From Chitinophagales bacterium (lineage in GTDB: Bacteria; Bacteroidota; Bacteroidia; Chitinophagales; Chitinophagaceae): a stretch of 6,372 bases of DNA. Under the pieces are notes generated by a model. The model was not told the DNA's origin, ran no database searches, and saw only the letters and a list, made by a program, of their open reading frames with translations. The stretch covers positions 1 to 6,372 of the forward strand of contig JANXYS010000177.1 in the NCBI GenBank assembly GCA_025355935.1, given 5' to 3'. Positions 1 through 6,372 of this stretch are shown piece by piece (position 1 is the stretch's first letter; the number at the start of each line of letters is the position of its first letter). A program made the translations under genes and the position numbers.

Positions 1-229
1 TTTCTAAAAAATCTTTAGCACGCTCGCCGACCACAATGCCTGCATTCTGATCAAAGTGAATAACAGAAGGTACCAGGGAACTACTATCGTGCTCTTCCAA
101 TGCAACTGCTTTCTTTGTTTCCGGATGTATGATGGCTACAAGACTATTGGTCGTGCCCAGGTCAATGCCAACAATAATCTCTTCTTGTTGTAAACTGCCT
201 GTCGCTATATTAATTGCTATTTTCGCCAT
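1..229 (-). CDS. hscA: Hsp70-family Fe-S cluster assembly chaperone HscA, N-terminal part (cut by left edge)
   Basis: The first 76 codons of a DnaK/Hsp70-type ATPase are visible, starting at ATG 229-227 with MAKIAINIATGSLQ. The sequence then carries the Hsp70 phosphate-1 loop GIDLGTTNSLVA at about residues 21-32, followed by LVPSVIHF and VGERAKDFL, the conserved early strands of the nucleotide-binding domain. Leu follows GTTNS where DnaK usually has Cys. Together with the roughly 20-residue leader before the loop, this fits HscA better than DnaK. From family knowledge, HscA is a cytoplasmic chaperone that works with HscB and the scaffold IscU in iron-sulfur cluster transfer. It has its own probable promoter just upstream and is separated from the preceding secretion gene by a terminator, so it is probably not part of that operon. 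The remaining ~540 residues lie off the left edge. A generic DnaK paralogue is the main alternative. Confidence 0.8.
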   Translation of the reverse strand, partial: MAKIAINIATGSLQQEEIIVGIDLGTTNSLVAIIHPETKKAVALEEHDSSSLVPSVIHFDQNAGIVVGERAKDFLE

Positions 230-245
230 GGTTGTTCGATTACTG

Positions 246-253
246 CAAAAGTA
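246..253 (-). promoter_or_regulatory. Probable Bacteroidota sigma-A -7 box for hscA
   Basis: Read on the minus strand, 253-246 is TACTTTTG, an exact match to the Bacteroidota -7 consensus TAnnTTTG. It lies 16 nt upstream of the hscA ATG, so transcription would start only about 10 nt before the start codon, giving a very short leader without a Shine-Dalgarno sequence. No TTG-type -33 element is visible at the expected spacing, because that space is filled by the terminator stem of the upstream gene. The call therefore rests on the -7 box and its position alone. Confidence 0.45.
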
Positions 254-256
254 AAT

Positions 257-283
257 AAAAAGGCCCCGCATTTGCGGGGCCTT
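257..283 (-). terminator. Intrinsic terminator of the porV2-porU2 unit
   Basis: There is a perfect 10-bp inverted repeat: AAGGCCCCGC at 260-269 and GCGGGGCCTT at 274-283, with a 4-nt loop at 270-273. On the minus strand the stem runs straight into TTTTT (261-257, overlapping the last stem bases) and then ATTTAC. This is the classic GC stem plus U-tract arrangement. It starts 21 nt beyond the porU2 stop codon. On the plus strand the stem is followed by TTAATTGCG, a poor U-tract, so termination is expected mainly for minus-strand transcripts. Confidence 0.88.
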
Positions 284-303
284 AATTGCGATTAAAGGAA
301 CAT

Positions 304-3300
304 TTACCTCATCAGGTACATTTTTCCATATCCTTTGTTGAAAAATTTATCGGTACCATTTACAGATCCATTGTTATTAATGCTGCCATCAGCTCTCGTT
401 CCATCGAATTTATCTAGTTTTTTGCCGTTTAAATTCGTGAGTACCCTGTAAAGATAAACGCCGTTTGCAAGCTTCTGACCGAACATGTCAGTTCCGTCCC
501 ATTTAAATTCGGTGATGTTATTACCAATGTGGATCGGACCTAGCTCATCTTTCGTTATTTCGCGTACAACCTTTCCTGTTATGGTAAGAACCTGTATACG
601 CATATTCTGCGGAACTTCGGTACCTGTAAGAGTAAACACGAAGGCGGTAGAGGTAGTAAACGGGTTTGGATAATTGAGCATATTTGAGATCATAGGCTTA
701 TTGATCACATTGAAAAATACGTGATAATCAAGCGCACCAGACTTATTCGCATTTACATCTTTACCCGAAACAACCAGCTCGTATTCGCCATCTTCTGGGA
801 AGTAAGGCTTGAGTTCGATGGTTGCGGTATTCTCCCCTGAACTTAGATTGGCGGGCGTAAATCGCATGGTATCACCAAAACTGTAGGTCCTCAGGTCCTG
901 GTTAGAGCCAGGGAATCTTATCTGCACTTTAAAGAGCGAAGTGTCTTTTAATGCAAGGAATTTACTTTCATCCTTTAGTTTTATGAGAATGTTCGGCTTG
1001 GAAGAAACTATATCCTTGTTAAGAATATGAACCGCATCAAAAGTTACATCCAGCAATGGATTAAACTTATCTTCTTTTACCAGGAAGTCTTTGTACAATA
1101 CATTGTTGAAATGCGACTGCTCAGGCTGGTCATTATCCGGATTAAAATCAATACCAAATGTGTTCAGGCCAGGATAATTCGTAGTTTTTATCTGGTAATT
1201 AATTAACAGCGTATCGCCAGCTAAAAGTATTTTCCTCTTCGGAATTTCTATTACGTGATCTACATTATTACGGTCTTTAATGGTGAGTTTTACGCGCATC
1301 AAACTGTCGAAAGATGCAGGACTAATATTTTTAAAAGCCAGTGAAAAATTTAGATCTTCTCCCTGCTCGACGGTATCTTTCATTGCAAAAAGGATATTTG
1401 GTGCAACCGCACCTTCTGCGATAGGCACATAATTCAGGCGCCAGTATTTTAATTGGTACGGCGTTCCTTTTGCACTGTCAACTGTTTTCATCGTCAGCCG
1501 TATATATGGATACTGCATGGCATTAACTGAAGATATATCGAGGTCATGAATTGTTGAATCTACAGAGTATAATATAGTTTCGACACCGGTTTTGGACACA
1601 CCTACAACATTAAACCGAACAGAGTCTGCGGTATTGGCTTCCATGGAGAATCCGCGCCAATGAAATTCCTTCCACGATTTGGCTGGACCAAACAGCGGTG
1701 ATGTCATCATCCCTTCAAAACGACCAATCTTAATAGGAATGTTGGCAACTACGACCTCCTCACTAGTCAACCCTACTTTCTGAAATGACGGGTTTGAATT
1801 ATTTTTTGTGAATTTGAAAATAAAAGGAATGTTACGATAAAAAGAGTCTAATTCCGTAAATCCATAATTATACAATTTGTGATATAACGAATTACCTGTT
1901 CCTAGTATCGCCTGATCGGCTTTCCAAGAATTCACATACGCATTAACCGTAGGATTATACAGGAGATTGTAAACAAGGATGGTTGCACTATTAGGCATAC
2001 TATCGATAAAGGCCATTATTTTTTTCCTCTGTAATAAATCGTTAAATGGAAACTCAAACTGGTTGTCCCTTCCGCCACCCGGATAATTACTACCATAGTG
2101 ACCCGAAGATCCAACAGGAATATTTTTTAATGCTGACCCTGTTAAAGGATCAAGCACAACAAACTGGAGCGTGTTAAAATTATTACCCCAGTTGGAAATT
2201 TGATAAACACCCAGATCTATATGTGCAAACTCATAGTCATTAGGCGGAAAATTTCCTGTAGAAACATTTAGGGTTGTATTTTCTGAATTGAACTTAAAAA
2301 TTCTGTCGGGCGACAATTGAAGGCCATCGTCGTAGGTATTTTTTAAATGCTGGAAGTAGTGGGACTGGTTAAAACCTTCAACGCTGTTTGGTAAATAAAC
2401 AAATGAATAACCATTCCAGATATACGCAGCGTTATTAAGAGGTACCATAGCTGTTCGCCAATAATAAACGGTGCTGTCTTTAAAACTGAGGTTGGTGGTC
2501 GGGAATTCAATGATACCGCCTATGCCGTTTGTGGAATACGATTTTTTAAAGGGAGAATTGAATAATTCTGTTGTATCTATCTCCATAGTATACTGCCGTT
2601 GGGCGCTAAGAGGATTGGCCGTATTAGCTACAAATGTGAGATTTTGTTTATTTACTATAGAAAAATTATATGGATAAACAGGCTTAAGCTCATCTTCAAA
2701 AATATAAAAATCTTTAGTAACGGTATTATTGGTTTCGTACAGCTCGCTCACGCGGTTTGTGTAGTCTAAAGAAACTATAATCTGGTTCAGGCCCTTGTCT
2801 GTTGTTTTACTGATGGGTACAGAAAGCGATATGGAGTCGATTGATTTAATTCCAGGTATTAATTTGTTGTAGAGTACCCGGATCGTATCATTGGGCAATT
2901 TTCTTTTGACAGAAACCCAGATAGAATCACTTGTAGCACGGCCTTTATTAACCATCTGCACGGTAACATGAAAATCATTATCAGCAACGGAAATTATGCT
3001 CGGGCTAATCTTCACCAATGCATCCTCGATCACGTAATCAGGTTTTGGAAAATTGTTGATTTTCACTGCGGGATCCCCATGAAGTGCTATTTCCTCGAGG
3101 TGTATACGAGTTAGGTAGTTTAGATCGGGATTTAAACCGCCGAGATCTTTAATCACCTTTTGTAACTGGCTTCCGGACGAAGCCCCATACATGTCTCTGC
3201 TAAATTCGTTATAAAAATTCCTGTTATAATCATCCAGGAAATTTTCAACGCCGAAATGTGTGTCCGCTAAAAAAGCAATACTACCTTTCTGGGCAGTTAA

Positions 3301-5394
3301 GATATATTTTTCCGATATGGTTAAATTACCGGTTGATCGTTGCGGATCATTTACGAAGAAGTTACCTGCACTACAACCGCTAACATTGAAAAATGGATAT
3401 TTGCCCGCATTATTATAAATGGATGGATCGCTCAGGTTGAACTCAAAAACTGTTGCCGACGAATGACCGAAGTACCCGATGAAGCCAAGGCCGCCATTTA
3501 TTAATTGTTCTATTCGCTGGCTATTATTTTCCTGCACTACGCCAGCGGTACTTTTTGAAAATGTTTCCACATGGCCGCCGAACAAGGTGTCTTCAACGAT
3601 TGTTTTATAGCCATTCATGTAATTTCTAAACCGCGCATTTTCCACACTGTCTTTGCCGCCTATTACCTGCAGGATGTCTTTCATCCAGAATTTATCAGCA
3701 ATTGCAGGGCTATTAGTTTGCTGGGCCTGCTCATACTGCTTCATTTTTTGAAGATAGTTACTGATCTCTGTGCCGTTAATAGCCCCCAGTCTGCCGATTG
3801 GAATAACAGGACCAACTGTGCCCGGAACGGAAGCCAACAGCACATCTGATGCAGGCCAGCCAAAGGTTGGAACGAAGTCTATTTTACTTAAAGCAGGATC
3901 GTTTTCACTTAAGCGTTCACTTATATAATCCACGCCACGCCCGATCAGGAATACGTATTTAGGTTTAACAAGAAATCTTGTGTTTGCATAAAGCAGGAAG
4001 TCACGTATGCCCGCAGGATGATTTTTGATGCCAAAACCGAACTGGTCGGTTAATTCTCCGATATCATATACTTTAGCATTATAACTGCCCCCCGGAACAG
4101 ATGCACGGTAAGCCCGGTATTGATCGACGTAATTGTTTCCTGATCCGTCATTATATAATCTTGGATTACTGATGATAATATAGTCAGCCTGCTGCGCAGA
4201 GGTACTAAAATCAAGGAATTTCTTTTGAGTGATTGTACTTATAATATCAGTTGCGGAAACATCCTGACTGGCAATTAAAAATTTGCGAACCGGTGTTGTC
4301 GAAGGCGGCAATGCAAATTTAACCTTCCCCGGTGTTGAGGTGACATCACCGGTGTACCGAAGCCCATTTACCTGGTCGTATAAAATCGGCGCAATTGAGC
4401 CGTAGTTAAAATTGTCAATTACAATATTATTACCCGCAGCCGATGGCGGCAATTCGAAGTAAAAGCTTTTTTCATTATTAAAATTGAATTTTGCGGGATA
4501 TGTGATTCCAATACTTGATACTATAAACCTGTCGAGTAAAGGTATGTTCGGATACGCGCTACCAAGTGTGATTACCAGGAAGTCGGGACTTAACATCTTA
4601 CTCAGGGGGAGATTATTGATCTCAGCCTTACGGTAAGTAAAGAATGGCATTGGAACGCCGTATACCGAATCTGAAAAGAGCTTTGCCCTGATGTAGCGCT
4701 CATTCGGAGCATCACCGCAAGCAGTAAAACGCAACGATAGGCTGTTGGGAGGACCCGCAGCGTAAACGTTTAGCCCGGGCATTACGTAAGTGAGATCTAG
4801 TCCCGGAGCAACGGTTTGCGAACTGAATCCTTCGCCTTCACTGTAAGCCGCAGAATACACGTACTCCCCAATTGGATACGCAAAGCCTCGGTTGATCTTA
4901 TCATTGTAATATTTATCAACCTTCCTCATAAAATAAGGTTCGGCAGCCAACGCGCTAGGAGAAGAGTTTACCGCGGTAACAAAGCGGAGGTTTCCTCCCG
5001 AAGGATTTACTGTAAGAAAATATGCGGCCGTGTCGGTTTCAAGGCTAAGTTTATCTGCAAGCTGGAAGTCTTCCTTCCGATATAACTTTTTATCTGGTTT
5101 GCCGTCATTTTTGGTTCCGAAGAACTCGATATAACCATTCGTAGCCAGGGGCGCTCCTGTAGATGTAGTAAAAAGTCGCACCTGTTCACCGTTACGCCAT
5201 AGCTGGAACTGATCCGCATCGGCACTGCCGATGCCTGCGGCTGCAAGTATACTTTGTGGAATGCGGCAAAGAGTATCGGACCCTAACCGAAATTTGTAAT
5301 AAGTTTTGTTGTAATCGATCCAGCTATTGTTTAACTGCCCCTGGGCAGCAAACACAAAAAGCAGAAGTACCGGCAAAAGTATTTTTTTCATCAT
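304..5394 (-). CDS. porU2: Putative type IX secretion system sortase PorU2 (C25 gingipain-family cysteine peptidase)
   Basis: This is a 1696-residue exported protein. Residues 1-20 form a signal peptide (MMKK, hydrophobic core, likely cleavage after AAQG). Residues 30-130 resemble the N-terminal prodomain of Bacteroidota C25 proteins (YIEFFGTKNDG, then YFLTV), and a beta-rich region reaches about 390. The C25 peptidase domain spans about 403-782. It contains IPIGRL (531-536), the catalytic-type His644 in GYFGHSS, Cys674 in NVSGCSAGNF, and the closing LHGDPAVKI. Next come a CARDB-like domain (790-897), an Ig/FnIII-like segment (903-1000), an ILEI/PANDER-like region (1075-1220), a beta-sandwich (1221-1325), a second CARDB-like domain (1330-1440), and a FlgD-Ig/type A sorting-like domain (1573-1653, LNYPNPF...NGVYLYRV) with the tail YGKMYLMR. 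PorU is the outer-membrane sortase that cleaves and attaches T9SS cargo. This protein is far longer than P. gingivalis PorU (about 1160 residues), which favours the paralogue PorU2. It follows porV2 by 17 nt with no clear ribosome-binding site. ATG 5394 opens a tandem ATG-ATG, so 5391 is an equally possible start. Only three cysteines are present (43, 226, 674). A secreted C25 peptidase cargo is the alternative. Confidence 0.8.
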   Translation of the reverse strand: MMKKILLPVLLLFVFAAQGQLNNSWIDYNKTYYKFRLGSDTLCRIPQSILAAAGIGSADADQFQLWRNGEQVRLFTTSTGAPLATNGYIEFFGTKNDGKPDKKLYRKEDFQLADKLSLETDTAAYFLTVNPSGGNLRFVTAVNSSPSALAAEPYFMRKVDKYYNDKINRGFAYPIGEYVYSAAYSEGEGFSSQTVAPGLDLTYVMPGLNVYAAGPPNSLSLRFTACGDAPNERYIRAKLFSDSVYGVPMPFFTYRKAEINNLPLSKMLSPDFLVITLGSAYPNIPLLDRFIVSSIGITYPAKFNFNNEKSFYFELPPSAAGNNIVIDNFNYGSIAPILYDQVNGLRYTGDVTSTPGKVKFALPPSTTPVRKFLIASQDVSATDIISTITQKKFLDFSTSAQQADYIIISNPRLYNDGSGNNYVDQYRAYRASVPGGSYNAKVYDIGELTDQFGFGIKNHPAGIRDFLLYANTRFLVKPKYVFLIGRGVDYISERLSENDPALSKIDFVPTFGWPASDVLLASVPGTVGPVIPIGRLGAINGTEISNYLQKMKQYEQAQQTNSPAIADKFWMKDILQVIGGKDSVENARFRNYMNGYKTIVEDTLFGGHVETFSKSTAGVVQENNSQRIEQLINGGLGFIGYFGHSSATVFEFNLSDPSIYNNAGKYPFFNVSGCSAGNFFVNDPQRSTGNLTISEKYILTAQKGSIAFLADTHFGVENFLDDYNRNFYNEFSRDMYGASSGSQLQKVIKDLGGLNPDLNYLTRIHLEEIALHGDPAVKINNFPKPDYVIEDALVKISPSIISVADNDFHVTVQMVNKGRATSDSIWVSVKRKLPNDTIRVLYNKLIPGIKSIDSISLSVPISKTTDKGLNQIIVSLDYTNRVSELYETNNTVTKDFYIFEDELKPVYPYNFSIVNKQNLTFVANTANPLSAQRQYTMEIDTTELFNSPFKKSYSTNGIGGIIEFPTTNLSFKDSTVYYWRTAMVPLNNAAYIWNGYSFVYLPNSVEGFNQSHYFQHLKNTYDDGLQLSPDRIFKFNSENTTLNVSTGNFPPNDYEFAHIDLGVYQISNWGNNFNTLQFVVLDPLTGSALKNIPVGSSGHYGSNYPGGGRDNQFEFPFNDLLQRKKIMAFIDSMPNSATILVYNLLYNPTVNAYVNSWKADQAILGTGNSLYHKLYNYGFTELDSFYRNIPFIFKFTKNNSNPSFQKVGLTSEEVVVANIPIKIGRFEGMMTSPLFGPAKSWKEFHWRGFSMEANTADSVRFNVVGVSKTGVETILYSVDSTIHDLDISSVNAMQYPYIRLTMKTVDSAKGTPYQLKYWRLNYVPIAEGAVAPNILFAMKDTVEQGEDLNFSLAFKNISPASFDSLMRVKLTIKDRNNVDHVIEIPKRKILLAGDTLLINYQIKTTNYPGLNTFGIDFNPDNDQPEQSHFNNVLYKDFLVKEDKFNPLLDVTFDAVHILNKDIVSSKPNILIKLKDESKFLALKDTSLFKVQIRFPGSNQDLRTYSFGDTMRFTPANLSSGENTATIELKPYFPEDGEYELVVSGKDVNANKSGALDYHVFFNVINKPMISNMLNYPNPFTTSTAFVFTLTGTEVPQNMRIQVLTITGKVVREITKDELGPIHIGNNITEFKWDGTDMFGQKLANGVYLYRVLTNLNGKKLDKFDGTRADGSINNNGSVNGTDKFFNKGYGKMYLMR

Positions 5395-5411
5395 GGTTAG
5401 ATGTGGGTGTT

Positions 5412-6372
5412 TTAATTTTCTTCTTTCTTTAAAAAGTTAATGGTTAAAGAAATTACGTGAGTAAACAGCGGACTTGACTGATTAGCAAGGTTAGAAAACG
5501 CATAATCGAGTTTTACATTTCTGATTTTGAAACCCGCACCTATGCTCGGCTGGTAAATCCAAACCTTTTTAAGGTTGAGAGTATCCTTATCTGCAAGAGC
5601 TCTCTGGAAATTAGTTATTCCTCCGCGAATAAAAAATACATCGTTAATACCGGCCTCCAACCCAAAATGAGGGTCGATGCTTACGGTATTTCCACTAAGG
5701 ACGGTATTTCTCTTCCCATCAAAAGTAACGTCAACATTCGCTTCTGTAAGAAGATTTACTGATTTACCAATTTTAAAATTATATCCGCCTCCGATTACCA
5801 ATCTTGGCGAGGTTAACTCAGTTGATCGAACAGGAATGTCGTTATTAGTTAGGTATAGCTGTTCTTTGTCTTTTTCGGAAAACTTAAATGACCATGCGTT
5901 GAAAGTAGTAGTTACATCCCGGGCAGTAACACCAGCCCGCCAATTTTTGCCATGTGCCTGGAAGCCGGCATCTAACCCAAATCCCCAAGATGTCGCGAAC
6001 TTCCCTACTTTGCGATAGATCACTTTGGCATTGGCACCAAAACTCATCCCTACGTTCTCAGTTTGTTTAAGATTTTGAGCAAAGGAGAAAAGAAAAGCAT
6101 AATCAGCTGAAGAAAAGGTTTGAATGTTTGCAAAATTTACGCTGCCATCAGGTTCAACCAGGTAAAGGGTGTTCGGAATATCATCCACCGCAAATCGAAG
6201 TAGGGAGAACCCAAGTGTACGTTTGTTATCTTGTACAGGCAATGCCACCGATGCATAATCGTATTTAGCTATTCCGGAAAAATATTCGGCATGCATGATC
6301 GTTGCGACCGGCCTGTCTTTTACCCCTGTTAAGCCTGCAGGATTCCAGTAACCTGCCGTTGCATCGTTTACA
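5412..6372 (-). CDS. porV2: PorV/PorQ-family outer-membrane beta-barrel, putative T9SS protein PorV2 (5' end beyond right edge)
   Basis: The reading frame is open to the right edge, so the Met at 6296 is internal; 319 codons plus the stop are visible. The first visible residues, VNDATAGYWNPAGLTG, match the N-terminal signature of the PorV/PorQ family (D-x-T/S-A-x-Y-W-N-P-A-G-L). The rest alternates short amphipathic strands and turns as expected for an outer-membrane barrel (for example GMSFGANAKVIYRKVGKF, SWGFGLDAGFQ, LVIGGGYNFKIG, FFIRGGITNF, PSIGAGFKIRNVKLDYAFS). It ends with LTINFLKKEEN, a last strand plus a short charged tail. In the T9SS, PorV is a FadL-like barrel that binds cargo sorting domains and delivers them to the PorU sortase. 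The sortase-like gene lies 17 nt downstream on the same strand, so this copy is most likely its dedicated partner. The missing start should contain the signal peptide and about 40-60 residues. The assignment to PorV2 rather than canonical PorV or PorQ rests mainly on this pairing. Confidence 0.78.
   Translation of the reverse strand, partial: VNDATAGYWNPAGLTGVKDRPVATIMHAEYFSGIAKYDYASVALPVQDNKRTLGFSLLRFAVDDIPNTLYLVEPDGSVNFANIQTFSSADYAFLFSFAQNLKQTENVGMSFGANAKVIYRKVGKFATSWGFGLDAGFQAHGKNWRAGVTARDVTTTFNAWSFKFSEKDKEQLYLTNNDIPVRSTELTSPRLVIGGGYNFKIGKSVNLLTEANVDVTFDGKRNTVLSGNTVSIDPHFGLEAGINDVFFIRGGITNFQRALADKDTLNLKKVWIYQPSIGAGFKIRNVKLDYAFSNLANQSSPLFTHVISLTINFLKKEEN

Noticed and set aside
3571..3849. 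Plus-strand open frame of 92 codons opposite the C25 domain
   Set aside because: It lies wholly antisense to conserved peptidase sequence, has no upstream promoter-like sequence, and its product resembles no family I know.
5007..5246. Minus-strand open frame of 79 codons overlapping the porU2 N-terminal region
   Set aside because: It is in another frame inside a region where the porU2 frame shows conserved prodomain motifs, so it is a chance open frame.
5382..5388. A7 homopolymer at codons 3-5 of porU2 as a possible phase-variation tract
   Set aside because: It encodes the ordinary Lys-Lys start of a signal peptide, and seven A residues is common in such genomes; nothing else suggests switching.
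5677..6018. Plus-strand open frame of 113 codons opposite porV2
   Set aside because: It is antisense to a well-supported PorV-family gene, shows no recognisable domain, and its composition is that of a shadow frame.
6294..6296. ATG as the possible start of porV2
   Set aside because: The same frame stays open to the right edge and encodes the family signature DATAGYWNPAGLTG before this Met, so the real start lies outside the window.

Overview
The window comes from a member of the Bacteroidota, most likely the Sphingobacteriia/Chitinophagia side (Pedobacter- or Mucilaginibacter-like; the genus is a guess). The evidence is type IX secretion system (T9SS) proteins found only in this phylum, a -7 promoter box of the TAnnTTTG type, no clear Shine-Dalgarno sites, and an N-terminal HscA-like sequence typical of the group. 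All three genes lie on the minus strand, so the biological reading order runs from right to left.

Layout in transcription order: (1) 6372-5412, the 3' part of a gene for an outer-membrane beta-barrel of the PorV/PorQ family, called here PorV2; its 5' end lies beyond the right edge. (2) 5394-304, a complete 1696-residue secreted protein with a gingipain-type (C25) cysteine peptidase domain that keeps its His/Cys dyad, followed by about 900 residues of beta-sandwich modules and a C-terminal sorting-like domain. It is best called the T9SS sortase paralogue PorU2. The 17-nt gap between the two genes points to one transcript. (3) 283-257, a strong intrinsic terminator closing this unit. (4) 253-246, a probable promoter -7 box right behind the terminator, driving (5) 229-1, the first 76 codons of an Hsp70-family iron-sulfur cluster chaperone (HscA), cut by the left edge.

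In the well-studied T9SS, PorU is the outer-membrane sortase that removes the C-terminal signal of cargo proteins and attaches them to the surface, and PorV is the barrel that ferries cargo to PorU. The two adjacent genes therefore look like a second, self-contained PorV-PorU attachment module. Its specific cargo and chemistry cannot be read from this window. The oversized C-terminal half of PorU2, including a region resembling the ILEI/PANDER fold, is the least explained part. HscA appears to be an unrelated housekeeping neighbour.

Coding density is very high. The only non-coding stretches are 230-303 and 5395-5411. I saw no tRNA, rRNA, CRISPR array, insertion sequence or long repeat.
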